This document shows, piece after piece, positions 37,654 to 46,322 of a DNA stretch of 64,000 nucleotides. The stretch spans positions 122,219 through 186,218 of the forward strand of contig NZ_VCNP01000030.1 of the NCBI RefSeq assembly GCF_006782915.1, written 5' to 3'. The DNA is from Streptomyces calvus. Its GTDB lineage: Bacteria > Actinomycetota > Actinomycetes > Streptomycetales > Streptomycetaceae. Numbering within the stretch: position 1 is the stretch's first letter; each line of letters begins with the position of its first letter. The notes under the pieces are model-generated. The model had not been told where the DNA came from, ran no database searches, and saw only the letters and a list, made by a program, of their open reading frames with translations. The translations under genes were made by a program, and so were the position numbers.

Positions 37654-39093
37654 TTACCGGGCTTTCGGGCCGGTCGGGGTGGGAGTGGGGCCGGTGGGGG
37701 TGGTCGCCGAGGGGCCGGCCGGCGCGGGGTCGGTGACGGAGGTGCCGGTCGGGCGGGCTCCGGTTGCGGATGCGCCGGTCGGGCGGGCTCCGGTCGCGGA
37801 TGCGCCCGTGGCGGGCGAGTCGGTCACGGCGGTCCCGCTCCCCGCGGGCGACTGGCTCGCGGGCGCCTCGCTTCCGGGTGCCTGGCTTCCGGGTGCCTCG
37901 CTTCCGGGTGCGTCACTCTCGGGCGCGTCGCTTCCGGGCGCGTCGCTCTCGGGCGAGTCGGTGACCGGCGTGTCCGGCGCCGTGCTCGACGGCGTGCCGC
38001 CCCCGTCGCCGCCGTCCCGGTCCTGGACCAGCAGCACCGCCGCCGACACGCCCGCACCCGCCATCGCGGCGACCGCCAGCGCGGCCAGGAGCGCACCCTT
38101 CGAGGGCGGCCGGCGGACGGGACGCCCGCCGAGGGAATTGGGCGGCCGGCCGTCGGCCTCCTCACGCCGCGCCGAAGGCCGCCGACGGGGCGGCTCCCGG
38201 TCCGGCAGCAGGTCGAGGGGTGCCGTCTCCGGTGTGCGGCCCGTCTCGCGGAACGCCCTCAGCATCCGTTCGGCCCGGTCCGCGTCCAGCCTGCGGTCGG
38301 GGTCGCGTTCCAGCAGGCCGCGCACCACCGGCAGGATCGGCTCGGCCTGCGCGGGCGGCCGGATCTCGTCGACCACGACGGCGTGCAGCACCCCGCCGAG
38401 CGAGTCGCGCCGGAACGGCGACTCGCCGCTGAGCGCCGTGCACAGCAAGGCGCCCAGCGACCACAGGTCGGACTCGGGTCCGGTCCGGGCGCCGGACATC
38501 CGCTCCGGCGCGGTGTACTCGGGTGAGCCGACGAAACTGCCGGTCTCGGTCAGCGTGGTGGAACCGGAGACCTGGGCGATGCCGAAGTCGGTCAGCACGA
38601 CCCGGTCGGTTCCGTCCTCCAGCAGGACGTTGGCCGGCTTGAGGTCCCGGTGCAGCACACCGGACGCATGGGCGGCACGCAGGGCGCCGAGCAGGTCGAT
38701 GCCGATCCTGGCGGCCTCCGCGGCGTCCACCGGGCCCTGTTCGGCGATGCGGTCGGCGAGTGACGGCCCCTCGATCAGCTCCAGGACGATGTACGGGCGC
38801 TCGTCGTCCTCGACCACGTCGTGGACCACGATGATGTGCGGATGGCTCAACTGGGCGAGGGCACGCGCCTCGCGCAGGGTGCGGTCCCGCTGCCGCCGGG
38901 CCTCCGCGGCGGAGAGCGTCTCGTCGACCGGGAGCTCCTTGACGGCGACGCCGCGGCCGAGCAGTTGGTCGGTGGCCCGCCAGACCACGCCCATGCCGCC
39001 CCGCCCGAGCCTCGCCTCCAGACGGTAACGGCCCGCGATGACACGGGCGTTGTGCCGTGCGGCCCCGTTCTCGGGTTCCCCCTCGGTCACCAT
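37654..39093 (-). CDS. Membrane Ser/Thr protein kinase with Ser/Pro/Ala-rich tail
   Basis: A 479-residue kinase with GRGGMG (30-35), K52, HRDLKPANVLL, LTDFGIAQ and APER intact. The kinase domain ends near 280. A transmembrane helix (LLAALAVAAMAGAGVSAAVLLV) lies near 350-372. Unlike its neighbours the outside part is not a folded domain but ~100 residues of short repeats (APGSEAPGSQ and ATGASATGARPTG types), probably a wall-spanning, possibly O-glycosylated stalk. The ATG at 39093 is chosen because the conserved GRYRL segment begins at residue 21. Confidence 0.88.
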   Translation of the reverse strand: MVTEGEPENGAARHNARVIAGRYRLEARLGRGGMGVVWRATDQLLGRGVAVKELPVDETLSAAEARRQRDRTLREARALAQLSHPHIIVVHDVVEDDERPYIVLELIEGPSLADRIAEQGPVDAAEAARIGIDLLGALRAAHASGVLHRDLKPANVLLEDGTDRVVLTDFGIAQVSGSTTLTETGSFVGSPEYTAPERMSGARTGPESDLWSLGALLCTALSGESPFRRDSLGGVLHAVVVDEIRPPAQAEPILPVVRGLLERDPDRRLDADRAERMLRAFRETGRTPETAPLDLLPDREPPRRRPSARREEADGRPPNSLGGRPVRRPPSKGALLAALAVAAMAGAGVSAAVLLVQDRDGGDGGGTPSSTAPDTPVTDSPESDAPGSDAPESDAPGSEAPGSQAPGSEAPASQSPAGSGTAVTDSPATGASATGARPTGASATGARPTGTSVTDPAPAGPSATTPTGPTPTPTGPKAR

Positions 39094-39416
39094 GGGCCCA
39101 TCATGCCCCACTGGATGTGTTCGCTCCGGTACGGCGATTCGGCCAAGCGGCGCCCCACCTGCGCACGACCAGCGCACGAACGGCGCACTCGGGCGCACGC
39201 CGGATGCGTCAGCGCTCGCACCGGACCGGTCAGACCCGTCAGGGCTCGCACCGGACCCGTCAGACCCTTCAGGGCCCGCACCGGACCCGTCAGGGGCCGC
39301 GCAGGCCACATCAGAGTTCGCACCGGACGCGGAAGGGCTCGCGCAGCCCACATCAGGGTTCGCGCCGGACGCGGAAGGGCTCGCGCGGGCCGCATCAGGG
39401 GTCGCGCCGGGACGCG
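39094..39416. repeat. Tandem repeats of 30 bp and 42 bp between kinase genes
   Basis: In a 323-bp gap, CTCGCACCGGAC recurs at 39215, 39245 and 39275 (30-bp period). A second unit containing CACATCAG...GGACGCGGAAGGGCTCGCGC recurs at 39307, 39349 and, partly, 39391 (42-bp period). The array lies upstream of the 39093 kinase and ends at the stop codon of the next one. I see no gene in it. Confidence 0.75.
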
Positions 39417-41069
39417 TCAGGGTTCGCGCCAGCCCTGCAGCACTGTCTCGAACTGTTCGCGTGTGGTGGCCCAGTCGGCGGCCGGTGAGGCCATGTAGAT
39501 GGCGTACTCGACGCCGTCCCGCGAGATGTACATCTGGTCGATCGCCCGGTACGGCCCCGGGAACTCCGTGTCCTTGGCCAGCGCCGTCCAGCTGTACTCC
39601 AGCCGCGCGCTGTCGCGGTCGCGGTAGACGCGGCGTTCCAGGCCCACCCGCCGGTAGTCGACCAGCCGCTGCCCGATCTGCTGGTCGATGTCGCTCAGGT
39701 GCTCGTACGGGTCGTCGAAGTCGGGCGAGTCGTCGGCGGCGACGCGGATGAAGTGCTTGCCGCCGTCCGGCGTGTAGTCGACCTGCCGGGTCGCCTCGTC
39801 GAAGACCACGCGCTGCCAGTTCTCCCCGGGCAGCACGATGGTGAACCCGTAGGGGTCGGTACGGCGCACCCAGCCCTCGGGCAGGCCGCCGGCCGCGTCG
39901 GTCCCGTCCGTCCTCGTGGGGCCGGTCGTGGGTGTGGTCGTGGGTGTCGGTGAGGGGCCGACCGTGGTGCCGCCGTCCTGGTCCCACTGGTGGAGGACGA
40001 CCGCGGTTCCCCCGCCGATGAGCGCGGCCAGGACGGTGACCAGCGCGATCATCCGCCCGCGCGTGCGGCGGCGGACCGGTCCGGAAGGCGGCCCGTACGG
40101 CGTCTGCACGGCCGTCGGACCGCTGCTCTGCGGATATCCGTGGTGCGCGGCGGCCGTCGGAGGGCTCTGCGGCCCGGTCTCGCGCGGCAATGGCACGTGC
40201 GCGTCGACGGCCTGGGTCGGCACGTACTCCTGTGCGGCGGGCGGACGGCGGCCCTCCGCCGCCTCGGCGAGCATCTGCTCGGTCCGCTCGGCGTCGGGCC
40301 GGGTGGCGGGATCCTTGCGCAGGAGCGCGCTGATGACGGGCGCGAGCGGGCCGGCGTGCCGCGGTTCCTCGGCCTCCTCCTCGACGACCGCCTGCATGGT
40401 GGTCAGGGGCGAGGTGCGGCGGAACGGCGATCTGCCCTCGACCGCCGTGTACAGCGTCGCGCCGAGCGCCCACAGGTCGGAGGACGGGCCGGGGTCGTGG
40501 CCGCGGACCCGCTCGGGCGCGAGGTAGTCGACCGAGCCGACCACCTCTCCGGTGCGGGTGATGGCGGTGTCGCCGTCGATCTGCGCGATGCCGAAGTCGG
40601 TGAGCAGCACCCGGCCGTCCCGGCCGAGGAGAACGTTGCCGGGCTTGACGTCCCGGTGCAGTACGCCGGCGGCGTGGGCGGCGCGCAGCGCGCGCAGCAC
40701 CCACAGGCCGATGCGGGCGGCCTCGCGGGGGTCGACGCGTTCCTGCTCGCGCACCGCGTCGGCCAGCGAACGGCCCTCGACCAGTTCCATCACGATCCAC
40801 GGCCGGCCGTCGTGCTCCAGCACGTCGTGCACGGTGACGACGGCGGAGTGGTTGATCCGCGCGGCCGCGCGCGCCTCGGCGCGGGTGCGCGCCAGCAGCG
40901 TGGCCTGTTCGCTGTCGGAGACGTAGAGCGCCGCGGTCAGTTCCTTGATCGCGACGGCCCGGTGCAGCACTTCATCGTGCGCACGCCACACACGGCCCAT
41001 GCCACCGCTGCCGATGGAGTCCCCGAGCCGGTAGCGGCCCGCGACGAGCGAGCCCTGCATCTGATTCAC
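39417..41069 (-). CDS. Membrane Ser/Thr protein kinase
   Basis: A 550-residue kinase with GSGGMG (20-25), K42, HRDVKPGNVLL, LTDFGIAQ and APER. A transmembrane helix (MIALVTVLAALIGGGTAVVL) follows the kinase domain and a Pro/Gln linker. The C-terminal ~180 residues are an extracellular domain (from GLPEGWVRRTDPYGFTIVLP) resembling those of the neighbours at 35670 and 44124. I chose GTG 41069 (NQMQGSLVAGRYRL follows); an ATG three codons later is an alternative. Confidence 0.9.
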   Translation of the reverse strand: MNQMQGSLVAGRYRLGDSIGSGGMGRVWRAHDEVLHRAVAIKELTAALYVSDSEQATLLARTRAEARAAARINHSAVVTVHDVLEHDGRPWIVMELVEGRSLADAVREQERVDPREAARIGLWVLRALRAAHAAGVLHRDVKPGNVLLGRDGRVLLTDFGIAQIDGDTAITRTGEVVGSVDYLAPERVRGHDPGPSSDLWALGATLYTAVEGRSPFRRTSPLTTMQAVVEEEAEEPRHAGPLAPVISALLRKDPATRPDAERTEQMLAEAAEGRRPPAAQEYVPTQAVDAHVPLPRETGPQSPPTAAAHHGYPQSSGPTAVQTPYGPPSGPVRRRTRGRMIALVTVLAALIGGGTAVVLHQWDQDGGTTVGPSPTPTTTPTTGPTRTDGTDAAGGLPEGWVRRTDPYGFTIVLPGENWQRVVFDEATRQVDYTPDGGKHFIRVAADDSPDFDDPYEHLSDIDQQIGQRLVDYRRVGLERRVYRDRDSARLEYSWTALAKDTEFPGPYRAIDQMYISRDGVEYAIYMASPAADWATTREQFETVLQGWREP

Positions 41070-41282
41070 GTTGCCCCGCAATGGTCTTGACAGGGTCAGC
41101 GTAAGTATCCCGGCCGTTCCTGGGAACCGAGGGCGTGCCATGGAGACCGCACTGTGATGGTTGTCGCTGTACGCGGCGCGAGGCAACCACAACGCCTGCG
41201 ATCGCGTGGTGCCGACGAGCCGCCAGGCGTTCCGGAGGCCGGCAAGGCCGGTGGTACGCACTCCGGTTGAACCAGCCGTACG

Positions 41283-41411
41283 GCGTCCGGCTGGAACGGA
41301 GGAACGGCGTCCGGTCCGGACGGAGGCACAGCATCCGGATCGGACGGAGAAACAGCATCCGGTCCGGACGGAGGAACTGCATCCGGTTCAGTCGGAGGCG
41401 GGGCGTCCGGT
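41283..41411. repeat. Perfectly phased 24-bp tandem repeat
   Basis: TCCGG occurs at 41286, 41310, 41334, 41358, 41382 and 41406, exactly 24 bp apart, within a unit of the type GCATCCGGTCCGGACGGAGG plus 4 nt. The array abuts the stop codon of the pseudokinase gene at 41412. It lies within a 342-bp gap (41070-41411) without a gene. Confidence 0.85.
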
Positions 41412-43970
41412 TCAGCCCGTGTACTGGTAGGTAGCCGACGCCTGCTCGAACAGCCGGGAGACCCGGTCCCGTTCGGATTCCGGTCCGCGTACCTGCACGA
41501 CGTGGTAGCGGCCGTCGATCAGCGCCGCGAGGTTGCGGACGTACAGCTCGCCAGCGTCGCCGGTCCAGGTGAACTGGCCCTCGGCCATGGAGCGTCCGCC
41601 CACCTCGATGGTCTTCAGGCCGGTGGACGTGGCCCAGCTGGAGTCGCGGTAGGGCTGCAACTCGCGCTCGGCGTCCCGCTGGTAGGCCATGGGGTCGCTG
41701 CCGTAGCGCTGCGCGCTGTCGCGGCCGGGGACGACGATGAGCTCGAAGTCGCCGTCGGCGTACACGACCTGGCCGCTGCCGTTCTTCGCGGTGCGCTGCC
41801 AGCCCTCGGCGACGGCGATCCGGAAGCCCTCGGGGTCCTTGCGCAGGGTGAAGCCGTCGGCGACCTCGGGGACGGTGGTCTGGGTCTCGGTGGACGCCGC
41901 CGACTCCTCGGGGCTGCCGTCGGTGTGCGGCGGGTTCTGCCCGCCGTCCGGCTCACCGCCGGTGTCCGGCGGGGCCGGTGCCTCGCTGACCTCGCCGGCG
42001 GATCCGGTCCGGTCGGCGGAACCGGCCGTCCCGGAGGTCTCCTCGCCGGCCTTCGGCATGAACAGCACCGCGTAGGCGATGGCCGCCGCCATGGCGAGCA
42101 GCACCAGCAGGAGCAGGGATCGGCCCAGTCGGCGCGGGGATTCCGTTTCCTTCCGGGCCCGCTTGTGCCGCCCGTGGTGGGCGGGCAGCCCGGCCCGCCG
42201 CCTGCGCACCAGCTCGCCCCGGCGTCGTATGACGGGCAGTCGGCCGGCGTCGACGGGCGGTGCCGCTATCACGTGCACGCCCGCCTCGGGTTCGGGCGCC
42301 GACCGCACCAGGGAACGCAGCCAGCCGCGCAGCTCCTCGAAGTCCGGGCGTTCGGTGGGGTCCTGGCGCAGCAGCGACTCCACGACCGGCCGGAGCGGCC
42401 CGCACTCCTCGGCGAACGCGGGCGGCTCGGCGCACACCATCTGCACCAGCTCGGCCGTCGACTCCTCCGGGTAGGGCGCGTGGCCCTGGACGGCCCGGAA
42501 CAGCAGCGCGCCCAGCGCCCAGAGGTCGGTGGCGGGGCCGATCGGCGCGGCCAGCTGCCAGTTCTCGTGCACGGGTCCGGCCTGCTCCGGCGCCCAGCGC
42601 TCGGTCACGGGGCCGACGACGGCCATGCGTGCCTGCCGCGCCCGCTCCGCGGCCAACGCGGTGGTCGGTCCGCGCCGCGCCGGCGCGTGCGCCACGAGGT
42701 CGTCCCAACGCGCCCGCGGGACGGCCTGGTGCGCGGCACCGTGCGCTTCGAGCGCCCCGCGCGCTCCTGCTCCTCCGGGACCCTCGGGGCCGGTGGCGTC
42801 GGCACGCCCGCCGGTCCCGGCTCCCGTGCCGGCACCGTGGTACCCGGCGGCGCCCACCCCGTAGGGGTCGGCCACCCGTCCCGGCGGTACCGGTCCGGCT
42901 CCGGTGCCCGCCGCGCCGTCGCCCTCGGGTGCGGGCCGTGCGCCGGGCAGGGCGGTACGGCCGCTCTGCTGCGCCTCCTGCACGCGGGCCGCGGCACGGG
43001 CGCCCGCCCGGTACGCCGCGATCGCGCCCGCCCGGGCCGCCCGCACGTCCCCCGCGCTGTCGAGGGCGCGCGGGGCCGCCGCGGGCGTGAGGCCGCCGGG
43101 TGCGCCCGCCGCGCCGCCGGGCAGCCGGCCGGCGCGTGCCTCGATGGCGGCCCGCCGGGCGGCATCGGGATCGGAGTCCGCGGTGAAGCCGGGCGGCCAG
43201 GAGGGCCCGTGGCCGTCGTCCATGGAACCCGGGGCCGGCCCGGCCGGGCTCAGCGGCTCGAGCGCACCGGCCGCCGCTCCGCCCGGCCCCGGATCCTGCG
43301 CCGGTGCCTGGCCCGGTCCCTGGCCCGGCTCCTCGTCCGGGGCCGGTACCGGGTCGTAGCCGCACAGGGCCTCTTCCGCCGCGCCCACCGCGAGCCCGGT
43401 CAGCATCACCCGGCCGTCGTCGCAGACGAGGACCGTGCGGGCGGTGATGTTGCGGTGCACCCAGCCGTAGGAGTGCAGGACCCGCAGCGCCGTCAGGACG
43501 TCGGCGGCGACCTCCGCCGCCCGGTACGGGGAGAGCGGCTCCTCGGCGAGCAGGGCGGCCAGCGGCCGGGCGGCGACGAGTTCACTGACGATCCACAGCG
43601 AACCGCCGTCCGCGAACACGTCGAAGACCTGGTCCAGACGCGGATGGTCGGGAATGGCGGCCGCCGCCTGCGCTGCCTCGACCGCGCGCCGCACGACCGG
43701 GTCGGCGGGCCGCCGGGTGCCTCCGCGCGCGGACGCCGCTCCGTAACCGCCCCGCCGGGCGCTGCCGTCGCGGGCGGTGAAGCCGTCGGGCAGCCCTTCG
43801 GCGTCGAGCACCTCGGCCTCGACGACCTCCGGCAACGGAACCTGCCGGATCAGCACTTCCTGCCCGCTGTAGGTGTCGAAGGCGCGGCTCTCGGTGAGTT
43901 CGTACTCGTCGGAGGGCGGGAGGGGCAGGCGGTAGCGGTCGGCGAGAACCCGTCCCGCGTAGTCGTCCAC
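41412..43970 (-). CDS. Transmembrane pseudokinase with large insert
   Basis: An 852-residue member of the kinase array in which every catalytic element is changed. The glycine loop is absent, the ATP-binding Lys is replaced by Arg (VLIR, R42), HRDxK becomes HRNIT (172-176), and DFG becomes GLA (192-194). Hydrophobic framework residues and the later segment APEQAG...PATDLWALGALLFRAVQG are retained, so the fold is probably kept. Between the DFG and APE positions lie about 260 extra Ala/Gly/Pro-rich residues. A transmembrane helix (LLLLVLLAMAAAIAYAVLF) and a ~200-residue extracellular domain follow. It probably acts as a scaffold or allosteric partner of the neighbouring kinases. Confidence 0.88.
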   Translation of the reverse strand: MDDYAGRVLADRYRLPLPPSDEYELTESRAFDTYSGQEVLIRQVPLPEVVEAEVLDAEGLPDGFTARDGSARRGGYGAASARGGTRRPADPVVRRAVEAAQAAAAIPDHPRLDQVFDVFADGGSLWIVSELVAARPLAALLAEEPLSPYRAAEVAADVLTALRVLHSYGWVHRNITARTVLVCDDGRVMLTGLAVGAAEEALCGYDPVPAPDEEPGQGPGQAPAQDPGPGGAAAGALEPLSPAGPAPGSMDDGHGPSWPPGFTADSDPDAARRAAIEARAGRLPGGAAGAPGGLTPAAAPRALDSAGDVRAARAGAIAAYRAGARAAARVQEAQQSGRTALPGARPAPEGDGAAGTGAGPVPPGRVADPYGVGAAGYHGAGTGAGTGGRADATGPEGPGGAGARGALEAHGAAHQAVPRARWDDLVAHAPARRGPTTALAAERARQARMAVVGPVTERWAPEQAGPVHENWQLAAPIGPATDLWALGALLFRAVQGHAPYPEESTAELVQMVCAEPPAFAEECGPLRPVVESLLRQDPTERPDFEELRGWLRSLVRSAPEPEAGVHVIAAPPVDAGRLPVIRRRGELVRRRRAGLPAHHGRHKRARKETESPRRLGRSLLLLVLLAMAAAIAYAVLFMPKAGEETSGTAGSADRTGSAGEVSEAPAPPDTGGEPDGGQNPPHTDGSPEESAASTETQTTVPEVADGFTLRKDPEGFRIAVAEGWQRTAKNGSGQVVYADGDFELIVVPGRDSAQRYGSDPMAYQRDAERELQPYRDSSWATSTGLKTIEVGGRSMAEGQFTWTGDAGELYVRNLAALIDGRYHVVQVRGPESERDRVSRLFEQASATYQYTG

Positions 43971-44123
43971 GTTGCCTCCCCCGGCACTACGGTCGGTCAG
44001 TTCCGTTCGTCCAGCGGGCCGTTCCGGCTGCGCACGGTCCGCACATACTCACGATACGTGCCGGAGGCAACCCGCAGAGAGGGGATGCCACTTTCCACTC
44101 CCCATTCCTGGGGCCGGTCATGC

Positions 44124-46154
44124 TCAGGACTTCGGCTCGAACGTCTTCGTCAGCGTCCGCCAGGTGTCCTTGCGCTGCTCACCGCCCCATGCGGCGGCCT
44201 TGGCCGTGTACATCAGCCCGTACCCGAGGCGGTCGTTGACCACCGTGCCCCGGTCGATGGACCGGTACTTGGTCCCGCTTTCCACGTAGGTGAACTCCCA
44301 GTCGGCCGTGTTCCAGCCGCGGTATTCCACCGCCTCGATGCGGATCCGCTCGTACTGCGAACGCACCATGGAGCGTTCCTGGTTCTTCCAGTCCGCGACC
44401 GGGTCGTCCTTCGGCGTGGTCGTCCAGCCGATGAGCAGCTTCTGCCCGTTGGGCCCGGTGAACCGGTCACCTGCGGCGCCCGTCGACCGGTACTTCCACC
44501 CCTTGGGCAGCCCGATCGAGTATCCCTGGCCGCCCTTGTGGGTCTTCGCCACCGCGGCACCGCCGTCCTGCGCGGCGTCGTCCCCGGCGGAGTCGTCCGG
44601 GGCCGAGTCCTCCGAGCCGTCGGTGCCCGCGCCCGGGCCGGCCGGGGCCGATCCGGTTGCCGTGCCGGCGTCGGCCGGTGCGCTCGCCGTGCCGTCGGCG
44701 CGGGTGCCGTCGTTCTCGTCGTTCCTGGTGTCGGCACTCGCGGTCCGGCCGGTGGCGGTCCGCTCACCGCCGCCCTTGGCCCCGTTGGTGTCCCCGTCGT
44801 CACCGAGCGCGAGGGCCAACACGGTGCCGAGCACGGCGAGCACCACGATCACGGCGATGGCGATCAGCGTCCGGCGGGGCACCACGTCCGTCAGCGGCGC
44901 CCGCGGCGCGGGCCGCGGCGGCAGGTCCGGCGGTGTCATCACCGGCCACCCCGAACTGCGCCCGCCCGAAGCCGCGTTCCGGCCCGCGGCCCCGGCACCC
45001 GTCCGCGGGTGGGCGCCGTTCGCCGGCGCGGAGGCCGGTGCCGCGCCCGTCCGCGCGCCGGAGGGTGTCGCCGCAGTCCGGGAGGTTCCGGCGGCCGTTC
45101 CGGGCTCCGGAGCGTTTGTGGTGTTGCCGGACTTGGTGCGGGCCGCGGCGCCGGCCGCGCCGGCGGCCGCTGCCGCCTTCCGCACGGAACGCAACGCTCC
45201 GCGCAGCCTCTCCCCGGCCTCCTCGCCCCGTCGGCCTCCGGGCTGCTCGGGCAGCGGCACGACCTTCGTGGCGTCCGCCGGCTCGTGCCCGCCCGCCCCC
45301 TCGGGCGCGTGGAGGACGGCGTTCAGCATGGCCCGGGCGCCGGCGTCGTCGAGCCGCTGGGCGGGGTCCTTGGTGAGCAGCCCGTGGATGACGTCCCTGA
45401 GCGGTCCCGCGTTCTTCGGCTCCTCCAGCGGTTCGGTCATCACCGCGGTGAGCGTGGCGATCGCGGACCCCTTGTCGTACGGCGGTGTGCCCTCCACCGC
45501 CGCGTACAGCAGCCCGCCGAGCGACCACAGGTCGGCCGCGGGTCCCGGCTTGTGGCCGCGGGCCCGTTCGGGGGAGATGTAGGAGGGGGCGCCGACGAGC
45601 ATGCCGGTCGAGGTGATGGAGGGGTCGCCCTCGACCTGGGCGATGCCGAAGTCGGTGAGCACGACCCGGCCGTCCTCGGCGATCAGCACGTTCGACGGCT
45701 TCACGTCGCGGTGGAGGATGCCCTCCCGGTGCGCGGAGCGCAGCACGTCGAGCACGGCGAGGCCCACCTCGGCGGCGCGCCGCGGCTCCAGCAGTCCGTC
45801 CTCGCGGATGACCTCGGCGAGCGACTTGCCCTCGACGAGTTCCATCACGATCCAGGGCCGGTCGTCCTCCTGCACGACGTCGAAGACGGTCACGGCGCTG
45901 TTGTTGCGGATCCGCGCGATGGCCTTGGCCTCGCGCAGCGTCCGAGTGATCAGGCGCCGCTTCTCGTCCTCGTCGATGCTGGACGGGAAGCGGAGCTCCT
46001 TGACGGCGACGGTCCGTCCGAGGGTTTCGTCCTCGGCGCGCCACACCGTCCCCATGCCGCCGCGGCCGAGCACATCTCCCAGCCGGTAGCGCCCGGCGAG
46101 GAGACGTGCGCTCTTGTCCTGACGGGATGTCCCCGCCCGCTCCGCCTCCGACAT
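44124..46154 (-). CDS. Membrane Ser/Thr protein kinase
   Basis: A 676-residue kinase that opens the kinase array. GRGGMG (30-35), K52, catalytic D150 (HRDVKPSNVL) and D168 (LTDFGIAQ) are present; the APE site is SPER. A long Ala/Gly/Pro/Thr linker, a transmembrane helix (TLIAIAVIVVLAVLGTVLALAL) and a second disordered stretch precede a ~140-residue extracellular domain (from YSIGLPKGWKYRS). GAGGGGA lies 5 nt before the ATG at 46154, a clear start. It diverges from the serine hydrolase gene. Confidence 0.92.
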   Translation of the reverse strand: MSEAERAGTSRQDKSARLLAGRYRLGDVLGRGGMGTVWRAEDETLGRTVAVKELRFPSSIDEDEKRRLITRTLREAKAIARIRNNSAVTVFDVVQEDDRPWIVMELVEGKSLAEVIREDGLLEPRRAAEVGLAVLDVLRSAHREGILHRDVKPSNVLIAEDGRVVLTDFGIAQVEGDPSITSTGMLVGAPSYISPERARGHKPGPAADLWSLGGLLYAAVEGTPPYDKGSAIATLTAVMTEPLEEPKNAGPLRDVIHGLLTKDPAQRLDDAGARAMLNAVLHAPEGAGGHEPADATKVVPLPEQPGGRRGEEAGERLRGALRSVRKAAAAAGAAGAAARTKSGNTTNAPEPGTAAGTSRTAATPSGARTGAAPASAPANGAHPRTGAGAAGRNAASGGRSSGWPVMTPPDLPPRPAPRAPLTDVVPRRTLIAIAVIVVLAVLGTVLALALGDDGDTNGAKGGGERTATGRTASADTRNDENDGTRADGTASAPADAGTATGSAPAGPGAGTDGSEDSAPDDSAGDDAAQDGGAAVAKTHKGGQGYSIGLPKGWKYRSTGAAGDRFTGPNGQKLLIGWTTTPKDDPVADWKNQERSMVRSQYERIRIEAVEYRGWNTADWEFTYVESGTKYRSIDRGTVVNDRLGYGLMYTAKAAAWGGEQRKDTWRTLTKTFEPKS

Positions 46155-46322
46155 GCGTCCCCTCATGCAACCCGCCCTGACAGAGCCTTCATTGTCCCTC
46201 ACCCGACAAGTGCTCCACGCCCAGGGTGCCTCAGGCGGCCCGGCCCGGCGCACACGGAGCCCGGATGAGGCGCTGCCCGACCCGCCCTGCATCATGGGCC
46301 CCTCGACACGGGAGGAGCAGGG

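Noticed and set aside
37654..40800. A 1048-codon minus-strand frame running from inside one kinase gene into the next
   Set aside because: The N-terminal half is out of frame with the real kinase at 39417. The true protein starts at 39093 with a complete kinase domain.
41502..46268. A 1588-codon open frame on the plus strand opposite two kinase genes
   Set aside because: It is a by-product of GC-rich coding on the minus strand. It has no ribosome site or domain, its translation is low-complexity, and the minus-strand kinases have full domain support.
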